Shown: positions 1-10,600, numbered from the stretch's first letter. The stretch is DNA of 52,298 nucleotides from Akkermansiaceae bacterium (GCA_015061985.1 SUVN01000016.1:1-52298); one strand, 5' to 3'. Program-made: numbers and translations. The notes: a model not told the origin generated them from the sequence alone.

Positions 1-983
1 TCGTAGCCGAACATGACCGGCTGAATGCCCGTGCCCCACTCCGCGACCTTGCGGCCACGGACATCGTAGCGGTAGCAGGAGGTGTTACCCTGTGCATCCG
101 TTACCGTGGCGGGTAAATCATGCGCGGAGTCGTAGGCCGTGGTGGTCACATTTCCGGCGGCATCCGTGACCGTCAGCGTGCGTCCGGCGGTGTCCGTCAC
201 CGTGGTGGTCGTGTTGCCGCGACCATCCGTTCGGGAGTGAATCATCCCGTTGGCCGTGTAGCTGCGGGTGTTGGTAGTCGTTACCCCTGCGTTATCCGTC
301 TGCGAGAGCGTAAAGCCATCCACCGTCACGGCTTCTGCGGTGATGTTGCTGGTAGGCAGGGTGTTGTAGCTCTTACGTTTCGTTCCGTTATGATACTCTA
401 CCCATTGCGTGGAAGTCAAGTTTCTTTCGTCAATTGTTAGTTTTTTGCTCTCCAGGGTATCTGACAGATTGGAAACGAGTGACTTCTGCACGCTCACCAG
501 CGGATTGCCCGCTGCATTGTAACGGGTTCGGGTGACGGTGCGATAGATGCCATCCGTCAGAGCTTCCGCACCGTAGGCCATCTCCGTGACGGGTGAGTTC
601 AGCGGCGTGGGCGAGCTGGACAGCGCGAGTGTCTGCTTCACCACATTGCCGAACGCATCATATTCATAGAGCGTGGCTGCGGTTTTCGCGGTATTCCAGC
701 CCGTATCCTGATACTGCTTCGTGAGCTGCCCCTTGGCGTTATACTCGCTGCGGGAGTAGATAAAGCCGCCGTTCGCATTCGGTTGAGCTTGTGCCACCAC
801 CTGACCGAAGTCGGTCGTAATCGTCTGCGAGAGAATCGTGGTGTTATCCGCCAGCTTCACCGTCTCACGGGCGTTGTTGCCGTTGAGGTCATAGACATAG
901 AACAACTCCCGCTGCCCCGTGCCGTAGAGATGCGCCACGCTGCCATCGCGGTTGCGGATAGTGATGAGCGTTGCCCCGGCGGG
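1..983 (-). pseudogene. Orphan Rhs core fragment (partial, off left edge)
   Basis: On the minus strand this stretch stays open in the frame that encodes residues 877-1204 of the neighbouring full-length Rhs protein (1869-7460). It is almost base-for-base identical to 3850-4832. Five of the six differences I found change the codons around the LAGTG/YVHDL/ITTRN positions conservatively, and none creates a stop. Homology starts abruptly at 983, 32 bases after the stop of the 1016-1789 gene, with no rhs 5' end, secretion region or obvious ATG. It continues past the left edge, so an alternative toxin tip may lie beyond. Known biology: Rhs loci carry displaced core-plus-tip modules downstream of the active gene. 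Calling this fragment an orphan module is inference. Confidence 0.8.
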
Positions 984-1015
984 AGTATTTGTTAACTTGG
1001 GTGAGATAAGAGAAA

Positions 1016-1789
1016 TCAAAATTCGAATACAAGAAGAGATAAACAAGCCCAAATAAACGAAAATATAAAGCCAAAAATGTGCAGGATGATTTTTAGTGTT
1101 ACACTCTCATTTTTTTCTTTAATCGAAGATAATTCTTTAGAAATAAAATCGTCTGAACAAGGAATGCATGTGTTGTCTTTCAAAAGAATGTATTTGCCCC
1201 ACTTAAAACGATAAATATTTTTAATAAAATTCTTTTTTACAGAATAGTATATGCTGTCGTTTAATAACATATGCATCCAATGGCTATTTGAATAGAAATG
1301 TTTTATTTGTATTTTTGATTTATCTTTGATGAATTTTGATTCGATGAGGCTCCAGGACATGACGCTTGTCAGTACATAAACAAAAAAGAAGGATAGATTC
1401 CTATTGAATCTTATATTGTCAGTCAGGTTTTCAACGGTGATGGGTATTAAAAAAGATATTATAAGTGAAACGATAAAAATAAATAGCATTTCTTTTTGGA
1501 AAAATATGGTTTTATTTCCATTAATGATTTCTGAATGTATGTTTTTATATAAGTCTACAAAATTTTCATCCTTGTATAAAATGCTATTGTTAATTTTTTC
1601 GATTTCTGTTTTCAATAATCTACAATGGAAGGAAGTTTGGTGTTTCAGAGAAAATATGCAAAAGTCCTTTTTTGTTGAAAAAGATAAAATGGATTTTTGG
1701 GGAATAATAATGTATTCAAAATTGCTTTTTTTGATTGAAATGAATTTTTTGTTTGCTGATGATAATTTCATATTTAAGATAAAGATCAT
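1016..1789 (-). CDS. Candidate Rhs immunity protein, membrane-associated
   Basis: The 257-residue protein matches no family I recognise. It starts 79 bases after the rhs stop on the same strand, the usual place for the cognate immunity gene. It is strongly AT-rich and Lys/Ile/Phe/Ser-rich, unlike the GC-rich rhs core but like the rhs tip. Three hydrophobic segments are visible, about residues 101-118, 132-149 and 232-254, giving a soluble N-terminal half and a membrane-anchored C-terminal half. The first ATG is at 1789; a second in-frame ATG (MKLSSANKK) lies six codons later and is equally plausible, since neither has a clear Shine-Dalgarno. A membrane immunity protein would suit a toxin acting at or through the membrane, but the function rests on position and composition alone. 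Confidence 0.6.
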   Translation of the reverse strand: MIFILNMKLSSANKKFISIKKSNFEYIIIPQKSILSFSTKKDFCIFSLKHQTSFHCRLLKTEIEKINNSILYKDENFVDLYKNIHSEIINGNKTIFFQKEMLFIFIVSLIISFLIPITVENLTDNIRFNRNLSFFFVYVLTSVMSWSLIESKFIKDKSKIQIKHFYSNSHWMHMLLNDSIYYSVKKNFIKNIYRFKWGKYILLKDNTCIPCSDDFISKELSSIKEKNESVTLKIILHIFGFIFSFIWACLSLLVFEF

Positions 1790-1792
1790 TAC

Positions 1793-1830
1793 ACTTCCGT
1801 ACCCATAATCATAGATTTGGATACGGAAGT
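1793..1830. repeat. Inverted repeat between rhs tip and immunity gene
   Basis: Perfect 9-base arms ACTTCCGTA (1793-1801) and TACGGAAGT (1822-1830) flank a 20-base loop in the gap between the rhs stop and the candidate immunity start. There is no clear U-tract on the minus strand. It could be a weak attenuator or an mRNA-stabilising hairpin. Confidence 0.45.
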
Positions 1831-1868
1831 AAATAAAGTTGTTTAGCTGTTTTTTATGTTAATTTAGG

Positions 1869-4800
1869 CTATTTCGAGCATATTGAAGCTGCACGTGGCC
1901 TTAGTCTATAAAATATTTTTAATATCCTAATTGATTGAATTAAGGTTGACTCATGTGGCCCTAAGCAACAATAAATTGCTGTATATTTTGTAATTTCTCT
2001 TAGTTTGGCAATATACTCGGATGTAATACATTCTATTGCTGCTGGCGTATCATTGTTTTTTATGTTTTTATATATGCAGCAAAGCATATTTTCTATATTT
2101 GACGTTAATATTACGTTTTCTATCATACATAAATACCAATCTTCCCCTTTTTTGCCAAGGCAAATATTTGATGTAATTGTATCGTATAAATCCCATAATA
2201 TTAAACCAGCAGCTACCGCGCAACATGCTGATTGAATCCAGGATGCTCCCTTTATATCAAAGCCCTGAATTGGTTTGTTTGTCACATAGCAGAATAAATT
2301 AAGGCCTCCTTTTATTCCTATGATATCTCTTCCCAACCATCTGCCATCCATCGGATTATAATGGCGGTAGTTATAGTACACCAAACCGAGTTCTGTATCG
2401 TTGAACTCACTACTCCACTGGATAGGTTGGTAGACGCTGTTGGTGCTTTCCGTTACTTCACCATAGGGGGTGTAAGTGTAGGCGGTGCGGATGTAACCGT
2501 TTGAGCCGTAAAGCTCACAGATGTTTTTGGTTAAATCCCAGCCGTATGTGTACCAGGTGCCGTCCTTTTGGATGGCCAGGGGTCGGGTGGCTATCGGTTG
2601 GGTGGAATCCCAGGTGATGAGCCACAGTGCCGGGTGAGCGCTGCGGGTAAGGTCACAGCAGGCGATTTGCAGGTAGCCTCGGTAGAGGTAGCGCTGGTGG
2701 AGCGTGATGGCTCCGTCTACTGTTACCTTCTTGGTGGCGCGGCGGCCCATGTGGTCGTAGGCGCATTCTACCACGGTGTTGCTTTCCGCATTGGTGAAGC
2801 TCACAGGGCGGTTTTCGGCATCGTAGGTAATACTCCAGATACCTGTGGAGCTTTTCACCAGCGTCTGGTTGCCATCGGCATCGAAGGTGGGAGTGAAATC
2901 ACCCACGGCGGTGTACTGATTCAGCTCATTGGCGGTATAGCTTGTGGTGATTTCGCTTTCTGTTGCTGTTTCTCTATTACCGATGTTATCGTAATCATAG
3001 GCATAATTATTGCCGTTGACTGTGGCGGACGTCAGCTCGCTGCGGTTGTTGTAGACGAAGGTGTCGTTCTTCACCGTGCCCTGGCGGGAGGTGTTGCGGG
3101 CGGTGGGGCGACCGAGAGAGTCGTAGCTGTACTGTCGGTTGGCGACCAGAGTGGAGCCGCGCTTGTAGGCCATGCCCGTGAGCAAATCGCGCTGTATTTC
3201 GTAGCTCTGCGTCAAGGTCATGTTGTTCGGCATGGTGAGCTTCTCCAGCAGGTGAGTGCCGGAGAGGTACTCATAGCTGAATTGCTTTTCCTCGCCGCCG
3301 TGGAGGAAGCCGGCGGTAGCGATGCGTCCGGTTGTGCCGTAGCCGGTGGTGACCGTTTGTTGCACCGTACCGTTCTTGGAGTAGGTGTAGCCCGTGGAGC
3401 GCCCTTTTTCATCGCGGGTTTCCGTGATGAGGTGGGTCACGCCGTCGGCTACGAGCGAATCGCTTTCCTGCTCGCCGTAAGCGTTGTAGCCGAGCGTGCG
3501 TACCCCTGCGGCATCTGTTACCTGTGTGAGTTGCCCGAGATGGTTGTAGCTGAAGGCTCGGGGTGTCGTACTATCGCTGTAGGTAGTCCCCAGCAGCAGG
3601 CCTCGGGCGGCTTCATAGGTATGCGTCTTGATGTTGCCTCGTGCATCCGTTTCCGTCAGCACGCGGTTGTAGGCATCGTAGGTTTTCACCACGGATGAGT
3701 TGTCCGCGTAGGTCTTGGCCGTTTCCATGCCGGAGGCATCGTGATAGCTCCAAGTGGTCGTATCGCCGTCTGTACGGTTGCTCGGGTCGGTTGAGACCGT
3801 TTCCGAGCCGGCGCGGAAAGTGGTGAGCGTGACCATGCGTTCGGCATCATCGTAGCCGAACATGACCGGCTGAATGCCCGTGCCCCACTCCGCGACCTTG
3901 CGGCCACGGACATCGTAGCGGTAGCAGGAGGTGTTACCCTGTGCATCCGTTACCGTGGCGGGTAAATCATGCGCGGAGTCGTAGGCCGTGGTGGTCACAT
4001 TTCCGGCGGCATCCGTGACCGTCAGCGTGCGTCCGGCGGTGTCCGTCACCGTGGTGGTCGTGTTGCCGCGACCATCCGTTCGGGAGTGAATCATCCCGTT
4101 GGCCGTGTAGCTGCGGGTGTTGGTAGTCGTTACCCCTGCGTTATCCGTCTGCGAGAGCGTAAAGCCATCCACCGTCACGGCTTCTGCGGTGATGTTGCTG
4201 GTAGGCAGGGTGTTGTAGCTCTTACGTTTCGTTCCGTTATGATACTCTACCCATTGCGTGGAAGTCAAGTTTCTTTCGTCAATTGTTAGTTTTTTGCTCT
4301 CCAGGGTATCTGACAGATTGGAAACGAGTGACTTCTGCACGCTCACCAGCGGATTGCCCGCTGCATTGTAACGGGTTCGGGTGACGGTGCGATAGATGCC
4401 ATCCGTCAGAGCTTCCGCACCGTAGGCCATCTCCGTGACGGGTGAGTTCAGCGGCGTGGGCGAGCTGGACAGCGCGAGTGTCTGCTTCACCACATTGCCG
4501 AACGCATCATATTCATAGAGCGTGGCTGCGGTTTTCGCGGTATTCCAGCCCGTATCCTGATACTGCTTCGTGAGCTGCCCCTTGGCGTTATACTCGCTGC
4601 GGGAGTAGATAAAGCCGCCGTTCGCATTCGGTTGAGCTTGTGCCACCACCTGACCGAAGTCGGTCGTAATCGTCTGCGAGAGAATCGTGGTGTTATCAGC
4701 CAGCTTCACCGTCTCACGGGCGTTGTTGCCGTTGAGGTCATGGACATAGAACAACTCCCGCTGCCCCGTGCCGGCGAGATGCGCCACGCTGCCATCGCGG

Positions 4801-7460
4801 TTGCGGGTAGTGATGAGCGTTGCCCCGGCGGGCGTGGTCAGCGTGGTCGTCAGACCATCTGCACTGTAAGCGGTGGTCGTGACGCGACCGAGAGTATCCG
4901 TGCGGGACGTGACCCGCCCCAGGATATCATAGACCATTGATTCCGTTGTAGTCATGGCACCTATATCGCGACGGGTGGTCAGCACGCGCCCGGCGGCATC
5001 GCGGGTATAGGTCGTAATCGTCTCCGGCGTGATGACAGTCTCACCGTCGCGCACCTCGGAGCGAATCGTCTCCACCAGACGGCGGGAGGCATCGTAGCCG
5101 TAATCCGTGCGCACGCCGTCCTCGTCCACCTCCCAGAGGAGTTCGCCCGTGCAGATATAGCCGCAGGAGCGGGAGCGACCGTTGTCGTGCAGCGTGGCGA
5201 TACGGCGGTTCTGCGTATCATATTGGTGCGATTCCCCGGATGTGAGTGTCCACACCCCGGAGGAAAGCAGCAGGTAGGACTCCGAACGCAGCACGTTGCC
5301 ATCCGCAGAGATATACTCCACCGAGCGGGTGGATTGCCCCGCCACGGGAGCTCCCTCTACGCGCGTTTCCGTTGTCACCGAATAGAGCGCCCCGTGCAGC
5401 GAAGTGGCGGTGTATTGATACCAGGTCTGCACCCCATTGGCGGCCTGCGACATGCGGGGGCGTCCGGCAGCATAGGGATGAGCATAGGCAGCGGTGTATG
5501 TCTCCGTGACCGTGAGCTGCGTGGTGGCGGGAGTGCCGGCCGTGGTGCGACATTCCACGCGTTCCACGCCGTCAGAAGTGGAGTAGGTGTATTCCTCCGT
5601 GCGAACCGTGGCAACGGAAGAAGCCGTGGCGAGCCTGGTGACGATGCGGGCGGGCTCCGAGCTGCGGGAAGAACCATCCGTGCGGTAGCTTGTCTCCGTG
5701 ACGCGCTGCCCGGCAGCACCCCAGGGGGAAGAATCCTTCACCACGCGCCCGGCGGTGTCATAGGCATAGGTTGTCACCCCGCCATCGGGAGCCGTGCGGG
5801 TGATGAGTTGCCCCATGCGGTTGTATTCAAAGGTCGTGGTGCGGGCGAGCGGCGTACCAAAGCCCTCCGTGCGGCTCAACAGAACATCGCCTTGCGCGCC
5901 GGAAGCATCATAGACCTCCTGCACGCAGGAAGCCACCGCGCCGCCGCGGGAAAGAGTCGTTACCACGGAGTAGGTCCCTGCTGCCGCATCATCCGTGCGG
6001 GTGCGGGATTCCGTAATCAACGCATCACCGGAGCCGGAGGAACGCGACCATGTGCCGCCGACGGAACTCCAGCAGGTTGTGACATCCGGCATGCTCTCCG
6101 GCTGCTCCGCATCATGCTCCGTCACCGTGAGGGACGAGACCGTGGCATCCACCGCCACCGACACCGTGCGGAACGGAGTGCCCGAAACGGCATAGAGCGG
6201 CGACTCCGCATCCTGCGCCGGGGGCGTGACCTGCGCGGGCAGGTAGAACGAAATGGTGTAGCCGGAAGCATCCTCGCGCGGCAAAACCTCTGTGAGCCCA
6301 TCCCATGGATTCCAGATTTGCCGGATGGCATCGGACTCCTCATCGCGCAGCACCACCAGATAATCAGCGGCATTTTCCGCAGAGAGCAGCGCGCCGGCGG
6401 GTGTCAGCATCCCGGCAAAAGAGCCATCGGAAGGCAGGAAGAAGAGCGCCGAGCCGTCCTGACGGGTGGCACGGATATACGCCGCACCGCTGAGGGAGCA
6501 GGCAGGAGCATCGAGCGACATCTCCGCCACAGCACAGAGTGTGGTGCGGGTGGAAACGGAAGCCCCCACGGGGAAGAAGTGGTTACCCGCGCCGCTGCAC
6601 ATGAAGTTGAGATAAGAATCCCCCTCATCCAGGCAGACAAGCTGATTGGCAGCAGCCCCGCCCTGCGGCACATGCAGCACCGTGGCCAGCGGATGGCGCA
6701 GACAGAGAGACTCAGGAGAAGCGAGAGAGGCGGCATCAAACGCACGGGCACGCAGCTCCAGCCGGGCAGAGGGCACGCCGGGCATGCCTCGGAAAGAGGC
6801 AACATTGCAGCTCCAGCTCATTTCCTGAGGAACGGAAGAGCGCCGCACCCCGCTGCCGGCAGAGGAAGACGAGCCGGAGGATGAACGCGCGCTGAATGCC
6901 GAGGGCGACAGATTCTCTGAATTGTCATTATTCTGCTGAGACGGACCGCCATCGTTATCGGAGCCGGAGGCACAGGTGCATTCGCAGGTACATTCGCTCG
7001 GCGGTTCGTTTTCATCCGGCACAATACCGATGATATCCGTAACAGGAGTAACCGAGCAACTGATGTTGGAAACATTGGCATTGGGCGGGTAATCGATATT
7101 GGTGTGGTTTGCTGTCACCAGATAATAGCCACCGCCGGGAATGGGAATAGAGCCGTCAATCTTCACTCCTGCTCCGGACGGACTGGTATACGACCCGGCG
7201 CCGGACACCGCAATCGTCACTTGGTCATCCACCGTGCCGGAAGCCACGAGCGCCGAAGCCCCGGCTTCCGCATAGACGATACGGATAGAATCGCGCAGAC
7301 AATCCGAGGGGTAGGACGGGATGCCCTTGTTGTAGGAGAACGTCGCCGCCGGAAGCCCTGATGCCGCGCGGCCTGTGACGGCCTGCTGCACGCTGAAGTT
7401 GAGGGAACGACGAGACGAACGGGTAGTTTTATGCTGATATTTAGTCATAATTTTATTCAT
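1869..7460 (-). CDS. Rhs/YD-repeat polymorphic toxin protein
   Basis: The 1863-residue protein belongs to the Rhs family, which builds a YD-repeat shell around a C-terminal toxin. The N-terminal ~190 residues include a Cys cluster CTCECTC (157-163) and a Ser/Gly linker (~189-204). No convincing signal peptide or PAAR domain is seen. From about residue 540 it is packed with YD-type repeats (YDTAGRV, YDILGRV, YDSLGRP). The conserved core end appears late (YYNYRHYNPMDGRWLGRD, then GGLNLFCYV.NKPI). The last ~125 residues (about 1739-1863, bases 1872-2246) form the variable tip. The tip has ten cysteines, a hydrophobic stretch near its start and much lower GC than the core. The tip resembles no toxin I know. 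Residues 877-1204 are duplicated at 1-983. Start: ATG 7460; an ATG four codons on is an alternative. Confidence 0.9.
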   Translation of the reverse strand: MNKIMTKYQHKTTRSSRRSLNFSVQQAVTGRAASGLPAATFSYNKGIPSYPSDCLRDSIRIVYAEAGASALVASGTVDDQVTIAVSGAGSYTSPSGAGVKIDGSIPIPGGGYYLVTANHTNIDYPPNANVSNISCSVTPVTDIIGIVPDENEPPSECTCECTCASGSDNDGGPSQQNNDNSENLSPSAFSARSSSGSSSSAGSGVRRSSVPQEMSWSCNVASFRGMPGVPSARLELRARAFDAASLASPESLCLRHPLATVLHVPQGGAAANQLVCLDEGDSYLNFMCSGAGNHFFPVGASVSTRTTLCAVAEMSLDAPACSLSGAAYIRATRQDGSALFFLPSDGSFAGMLTPAGALLSAENAADYLVVLRDEESDAIRQIWNPWDGLTEVLPREDASGYTISFYLPAQVTPPAQDAESPLYAVSGTPFRTVSVAVDATVSSLTVTEHDAEQPESMPDVTTCWSSVGGTWSRSSGSGDALITESRTRTDDAAAGTYSVVTTLSRGGAVASCVQEVYDASGAQGDVLLSRTEGFGTPLARTTTFEYNRMGQLITRTAPDGGVTTYAYDTAGRVVKDSSPWGAAGQRVTETSYRTDGSSRSSEPARIVTRLATASSVATVRTEEYTYSTSDGVERVECRTTAGTPATTQLTVTETYTAAYAHPYAAGRPRMSQAANGVQTWYQYTATSLHGALYSVTTETRVEGAPVAGQSTRSVEYISADGNVLRSESYLLLSSGVWTLTSGESHQYDTQNRRIATLHDNGRSRSCGYICTGELLWEVDEDGVRTDYGYDASRRLVETIRSEVRDGETVITPETITTYTRDAAGRVLTTRRDIGAMTTTESMVYDILGRVTSRTDTLGRVTTTAYSADGLTTTLTTPAGATLITTRNRDGSVAHLAGTGQRELFYVHDLNGNNARETVKLADNTTILSQTITTDFGQVVAQAQPNANGGFIYSRSEYNAKGQLTKQYQDTGWNTAKTAATLYEYDAFGNVVKQTLALSSSPTPLNSPVTEMAYGAEALTDGIYRTVTRTRYNAAGNPLVSVQKSLVSNLSDTLESKKLTIDERNLTSTQWVEYHNGTKRKSYNTLPTSNITAEAVTVDGFTLSQTDNAGVTTTNTRSYTANGMIHSRTDGRGNTTTTVTDTAGRTLTVTDAAGNVTTTAYDSAHDLPATVTDAQGNTSCYRYDVRGRKVAEWGTGIQPVMFGYDDAERMVTLTTFRAGSETVSTDPSNRTDGDTTTWSYHDASGMETAKTYADNSSVVKTYDAYNRVLTETDARGNIKTHTYEAARGLLLGTTYSDSTTPRAFSYNHLGQLTQVTDAAGVRTLGYNAYGEQESDSLVADGVTHLITETRDEKGRSTGYTYSKNGTVQQTVTTGYGTTGRIATAGFLHGGEEKQFSYEYLSGTHLLEKLTMPNNMTLTQSYEIQRDLLTGMAYKRGSTLVANRQYSYDSLGRPTARNTSRQGTVKNDTFVYNNRSELTSATVNGNNYAYDYDNIGNRETATESEITTSYTANELNQYTAVGDFTPTFDADGNQTLVKSSTGIWSITYDAENRPVSFTNAESNTVVECAYDHMGRRATKKVTVDGAITLHQRYLYRGYLQIACCDLTRSAHPALWLITWDSTQPIATRPLAIQKDGTWYTYGWDLTKNICELYGSNGYIRTAYTYTPYGEVTESTNSVYQPIQWSSEFNDTELGLVYYNYRHYNPMDGRWLGRDIIGIKGGLNLFCYVTNKPIQGFDIKGASWIQSACCAVAAGLILWDLYDTITSNICLGKKGEDWYLCMIENVILTSNIENMLCCIYKNIKNNDTPAAIECITSEYIAKLREITKYTAIYCCLGPHESTLIQSIRILKIFYRLRPRAASICSK
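3850..4832 (-). repeat. Direct repeat copy inside rhs (matches 1-983)
   Basis: This 983-base segment of the rhs core is repeated in the same orientation at 1-983, at a constant offset of 3849. The first ~845 bases appear identical. The visible mismatches (near window positions 849, 892, 926-927 and 958 of the left copy) all fall in the last ~135 bases. The repeat is long enough to support homologous recombination, which would delete or exchange the intervening tip and immunity genes. Confidence 0.92.
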
Positions 7461-7548
7461 TCAGGGTTTGTTGATGTTGCGTAACTGATGTAACTCTGGC
7501 ACAAAATTTCCTGTTTGGCAAGAGTCTACCTGAGTTCTTTATTTCGTT

Positions 7549-7627
7549 TGCGTCTGCGGAAAGAAAGAAAACAGCGTTTTATTATGTTTCGGACGGCCGA
7601 GAAACGCTTTCTTATAGCGCAGACGCA
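7549..7627. repeat. Long imperfect inverted repeat between rhs and uvrA
   Basis: Outer arms TGCGTCTGCG (7549-7558) and CGCAGACGCA (7618-7627) are perfect. Inner arms AAGAAA/TTTCTT and AGCGTTT (7573-7579)/AAACGCT (7602-7608) extend the pairing with small bulges. The ~79-base palindrome lies in the divergent gap just upstream of the uvrA promoter-like hexamers. It could be an operator or a hairpin. I do not recognise it as a known binding site. Confidence 0.55.
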
Positions 7628-7635
7628 GATTACAC

Positions 7636-7664
7636 TTCACTTCAACGGAAAAATAAATTAGAAT
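7636..7664 (+). promoter_or_regulatory. Promoter-like hexamers for uvrA
   Basis: TTCACT (7636-7641), a 17-base spacer and TAGAAT (7659-7664). Only six bases separate the -10 box from the uvrA ATG, so the transcript would start at or next to the start codon. Confidence 0.45.
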
Positions 7665-7670
7665 GATTCC

Positions 7671-10600
7671 ATGCAAAATGAGAGCCAGAAAAGCATTCGC
7701 ATACGGGGAGCACGGGAACACAACCTGCGCGGGGTGGATGCGGATATTCCGCTGGGCGGCATCACAGTAGTGACCGGGCCGAGCGGGAGCGGCAAGACCT
7801 CATTGGCCGTCAACACCCTGTACGCCGAGGGGCAGCGGCGCTATGTCGAAACATTTTCTCCCTATGTGCGCCAGTTCATGGACCGCATGGACAGGCCGGA
7901 TGTGGATGCGGTGGAAAACGTGCCTCCGGCCATTGCACTGGGGCAGCGCAATTCCGTGAAGAACTCCCGCTCCACCGTCGGCACCATGACCGGGATGAAC
8001 GAGTACCTGAAACTCATCTATTCCCGCCTGTCGGTCGGGCGCGATGCTGAGGGGCGCATCATCCGCCCCGCCACGCCGCAGGGGGTCGCCGAGGAGCTGC
8101 TGCGAGAGCATCCCGAGGGAGAGGCACTGGTCTGCTTCGCTGTGGTGCCGGTGGGCAGTTGCGCGGAAATGGTGCAGGCTCTGCAGGGGCAAGGCTACCT
8201 GCGACTGCTGGTCGGTTGCGACGTGGTGCGGCTGGATAACATCACGGAGGAACAGGTCGGCATGGAACGCTGGATAGTCGTGCAGGACCGCATACGGCTG
8301 AAGCCGGATTCCGGGACACGCCTGATGGAAGCGCTGGAAACAGCCCTGCATCTGGGGCAGGATGTCGCGCTCGTTTCCCTGCGCGGCGATGACGGGTGGG
8401 GAACGCTCCGCGAATATCGGAGCGACTGGTATCCTCTGGCCGAACCCGTACCGGGGCTTTTCAGCGGCAATTCCCCACTGGGAGCTTGCCCGGAGTGCAA
8501 GGGCTATGGCCGCGCCATCACCTATGACTACCACAAAGGCATTCTGCCGGAAAAAAGCATCCGCGACGGAGCCCTGAAAATGCTCACCTCCGCCACCCTC
8601 TCGCTTTGCTACAAAGATTTTGTGAAAGCCAACAGGCGTTCCAAAGCCGTGCGAATGGACGTGCCGTGGCAAGACCTCACCCGCAAGGAGCAGGACTGGG
8701 TATTCTACGGCAACTGCGGCGATATCGACCCCTGGACCGCCTCTGACATGGGGCTGTGGTACGGGTACAAAGGCATTTTCGATGACATGGAGAAGCACGC
8801 CCACAAGATGTCGGTGCGTGTATTCCTGGCCTACTACCGCGTTTACAGCGTATGCCCCGCCTGTCAGGGCGGGCGGCTGCGCCCGGAAGCCCTGGCCTTT
8901 ACCATCGGAGGGCTGACCGTGCCGCAGGTACAGGCGCTGCCCATGGACGAACTTTTGCCCTGGCTGGATGAGCATGTGTTACCCTCCGCGCAGGATGACC
9001 GCTCCCTGCAACAGGCCGTGCGCGAGCTGCGCAGCCGCGTGGCTTACCTCTGCGAAGTGGGGTTGGGCTACATTGCCGCCAACCGTCTGACCCGCTCGCT
9101 CTCCGGCGGCGAAATTGAGCGCGTGAGCCTCACCGCCTGTCTGGGCGCGGCACTCACCGAAACCCTCTTTGTGCTGGATGAACCGACCGTGGGGCTGCAC
9201 TCCCGTGATACCGCCAGACTGATTTCCGCCATGCGGCGGCTGGCTGACCGCGGTAACACGCTGGTAGTCGTGGAGCACGAGGAAGCCGTCATGCGCGCTG
9301 CCGATTATCTGGTGGACATGGGGCCGGGCAGCGGAGCTTCCGGCGGAGAACTGGTGTATGCCGGCACTCCGGGCAACATCGCCGCCGCCCCGGAATCCCT
9401 CACAGGACAATACCTGAGCGGAAAACGCAGCGTTCCCCTGCCCGCCCGCCGCAGGAAACCACGCGGGCACATCCGCATTCGCGGTGCAGAGTGTCACAAT
9501 CTGCACCAACTGGATGTGGATATTCCGCTGGGGGTCTACACCTGCCTGACGGGTGTTTCCGGCAGCGGCAAGAGTTCCCTGGCCTGTCAGGTACTCTACG
9601 GCAGCCTGCACCGCGATGAGCTGGACGATGAAGATGAGGTCCGCGTGCAGAGCATCAGCGGCATTGATTCGCCGGAAGATGTCGTGCTGGTGGACCAGAG
9701 CCCCATCGTGCGCACCCCCCGCTCCACCCCGGCGGTCTACATCGGCGTATTCGAGGACATCCGCGCCCTCTTTGTGGCCGAACCGGCCGCCCAGGCACGC
9801 GGTCTGAAACCCGGCTACTTCTCCTTCAACAGCGGAGACGGCAGATGCCCCCGCTGCGCCGGGCTCGGGCAGGAAAAGGTGGAAATGCAGTTCCTCTCGG
9901 ACATCTTTGTGCCCTGCGCCCTCTGCCATGGCACGCGTTATACCCCGCAGGCTCTCACGCTCACCCTGCTGGGGTATAATATGGCAGAAATGCTGGCCAT
10001 GGACATCGCCTCTGCGCAGAAATTGTTTGCCCGCGAGAAAAACGCCCGCGCCCGCCGCATTGCCGAGCGCCTGAGGCTTCTGGTCGAGGTCGGGCTGGGG
10101 CATCTGGGGCTGGGACAGCCGCTCAACACGCTCTCGGGCGGGGAGAACCAGCGCCTCAAACTCGCCCGCATACTGGTGGATTCGGTGGGAGACGCCCCCG
10201 GTGGCAAAGGCAAGCTGCTGATACTGGATGAACCCGGCACCGGGCTCCACTTCCGTGATTTAGAGGTGCTGTTGCAGGTGTTTGACCGGCTCGTGGAGCG
10301 CGGGAACAGCCTGCTGGTCATCGAGCATAATCTGCAGTTAATCAAATGCGCCGACTATGTGATTGACCTGGGCCCCGAGGGCGGCACCGGCGGCGGCAAT
10401 ATCGTGGCACAGGGCACCCCGGAAGAAGTGGCGACCGTGCCCGCAAGCTACACCGCCGCCTTCCTGGCAGCTGCACTGCGAAATGAACCCGCCCCCGTGG
10501 CCACTGCCGCAGAGCCGATGACGGATGCCGTGCCGGAGGGTGTCATTGCCCTGCGCGGCGCGCGCCACCACCAGCTCAAGAACATTGATGCAGACATCCC

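Noticed and set aside
5187..6884. Long plus-strand open frame (565 codons) and many others opposite rhs
   Set aside because: They are antisense to a clear Rhs coding frame, Arg/Gly-rich with no domain, and arise from the high GC of the repeats.
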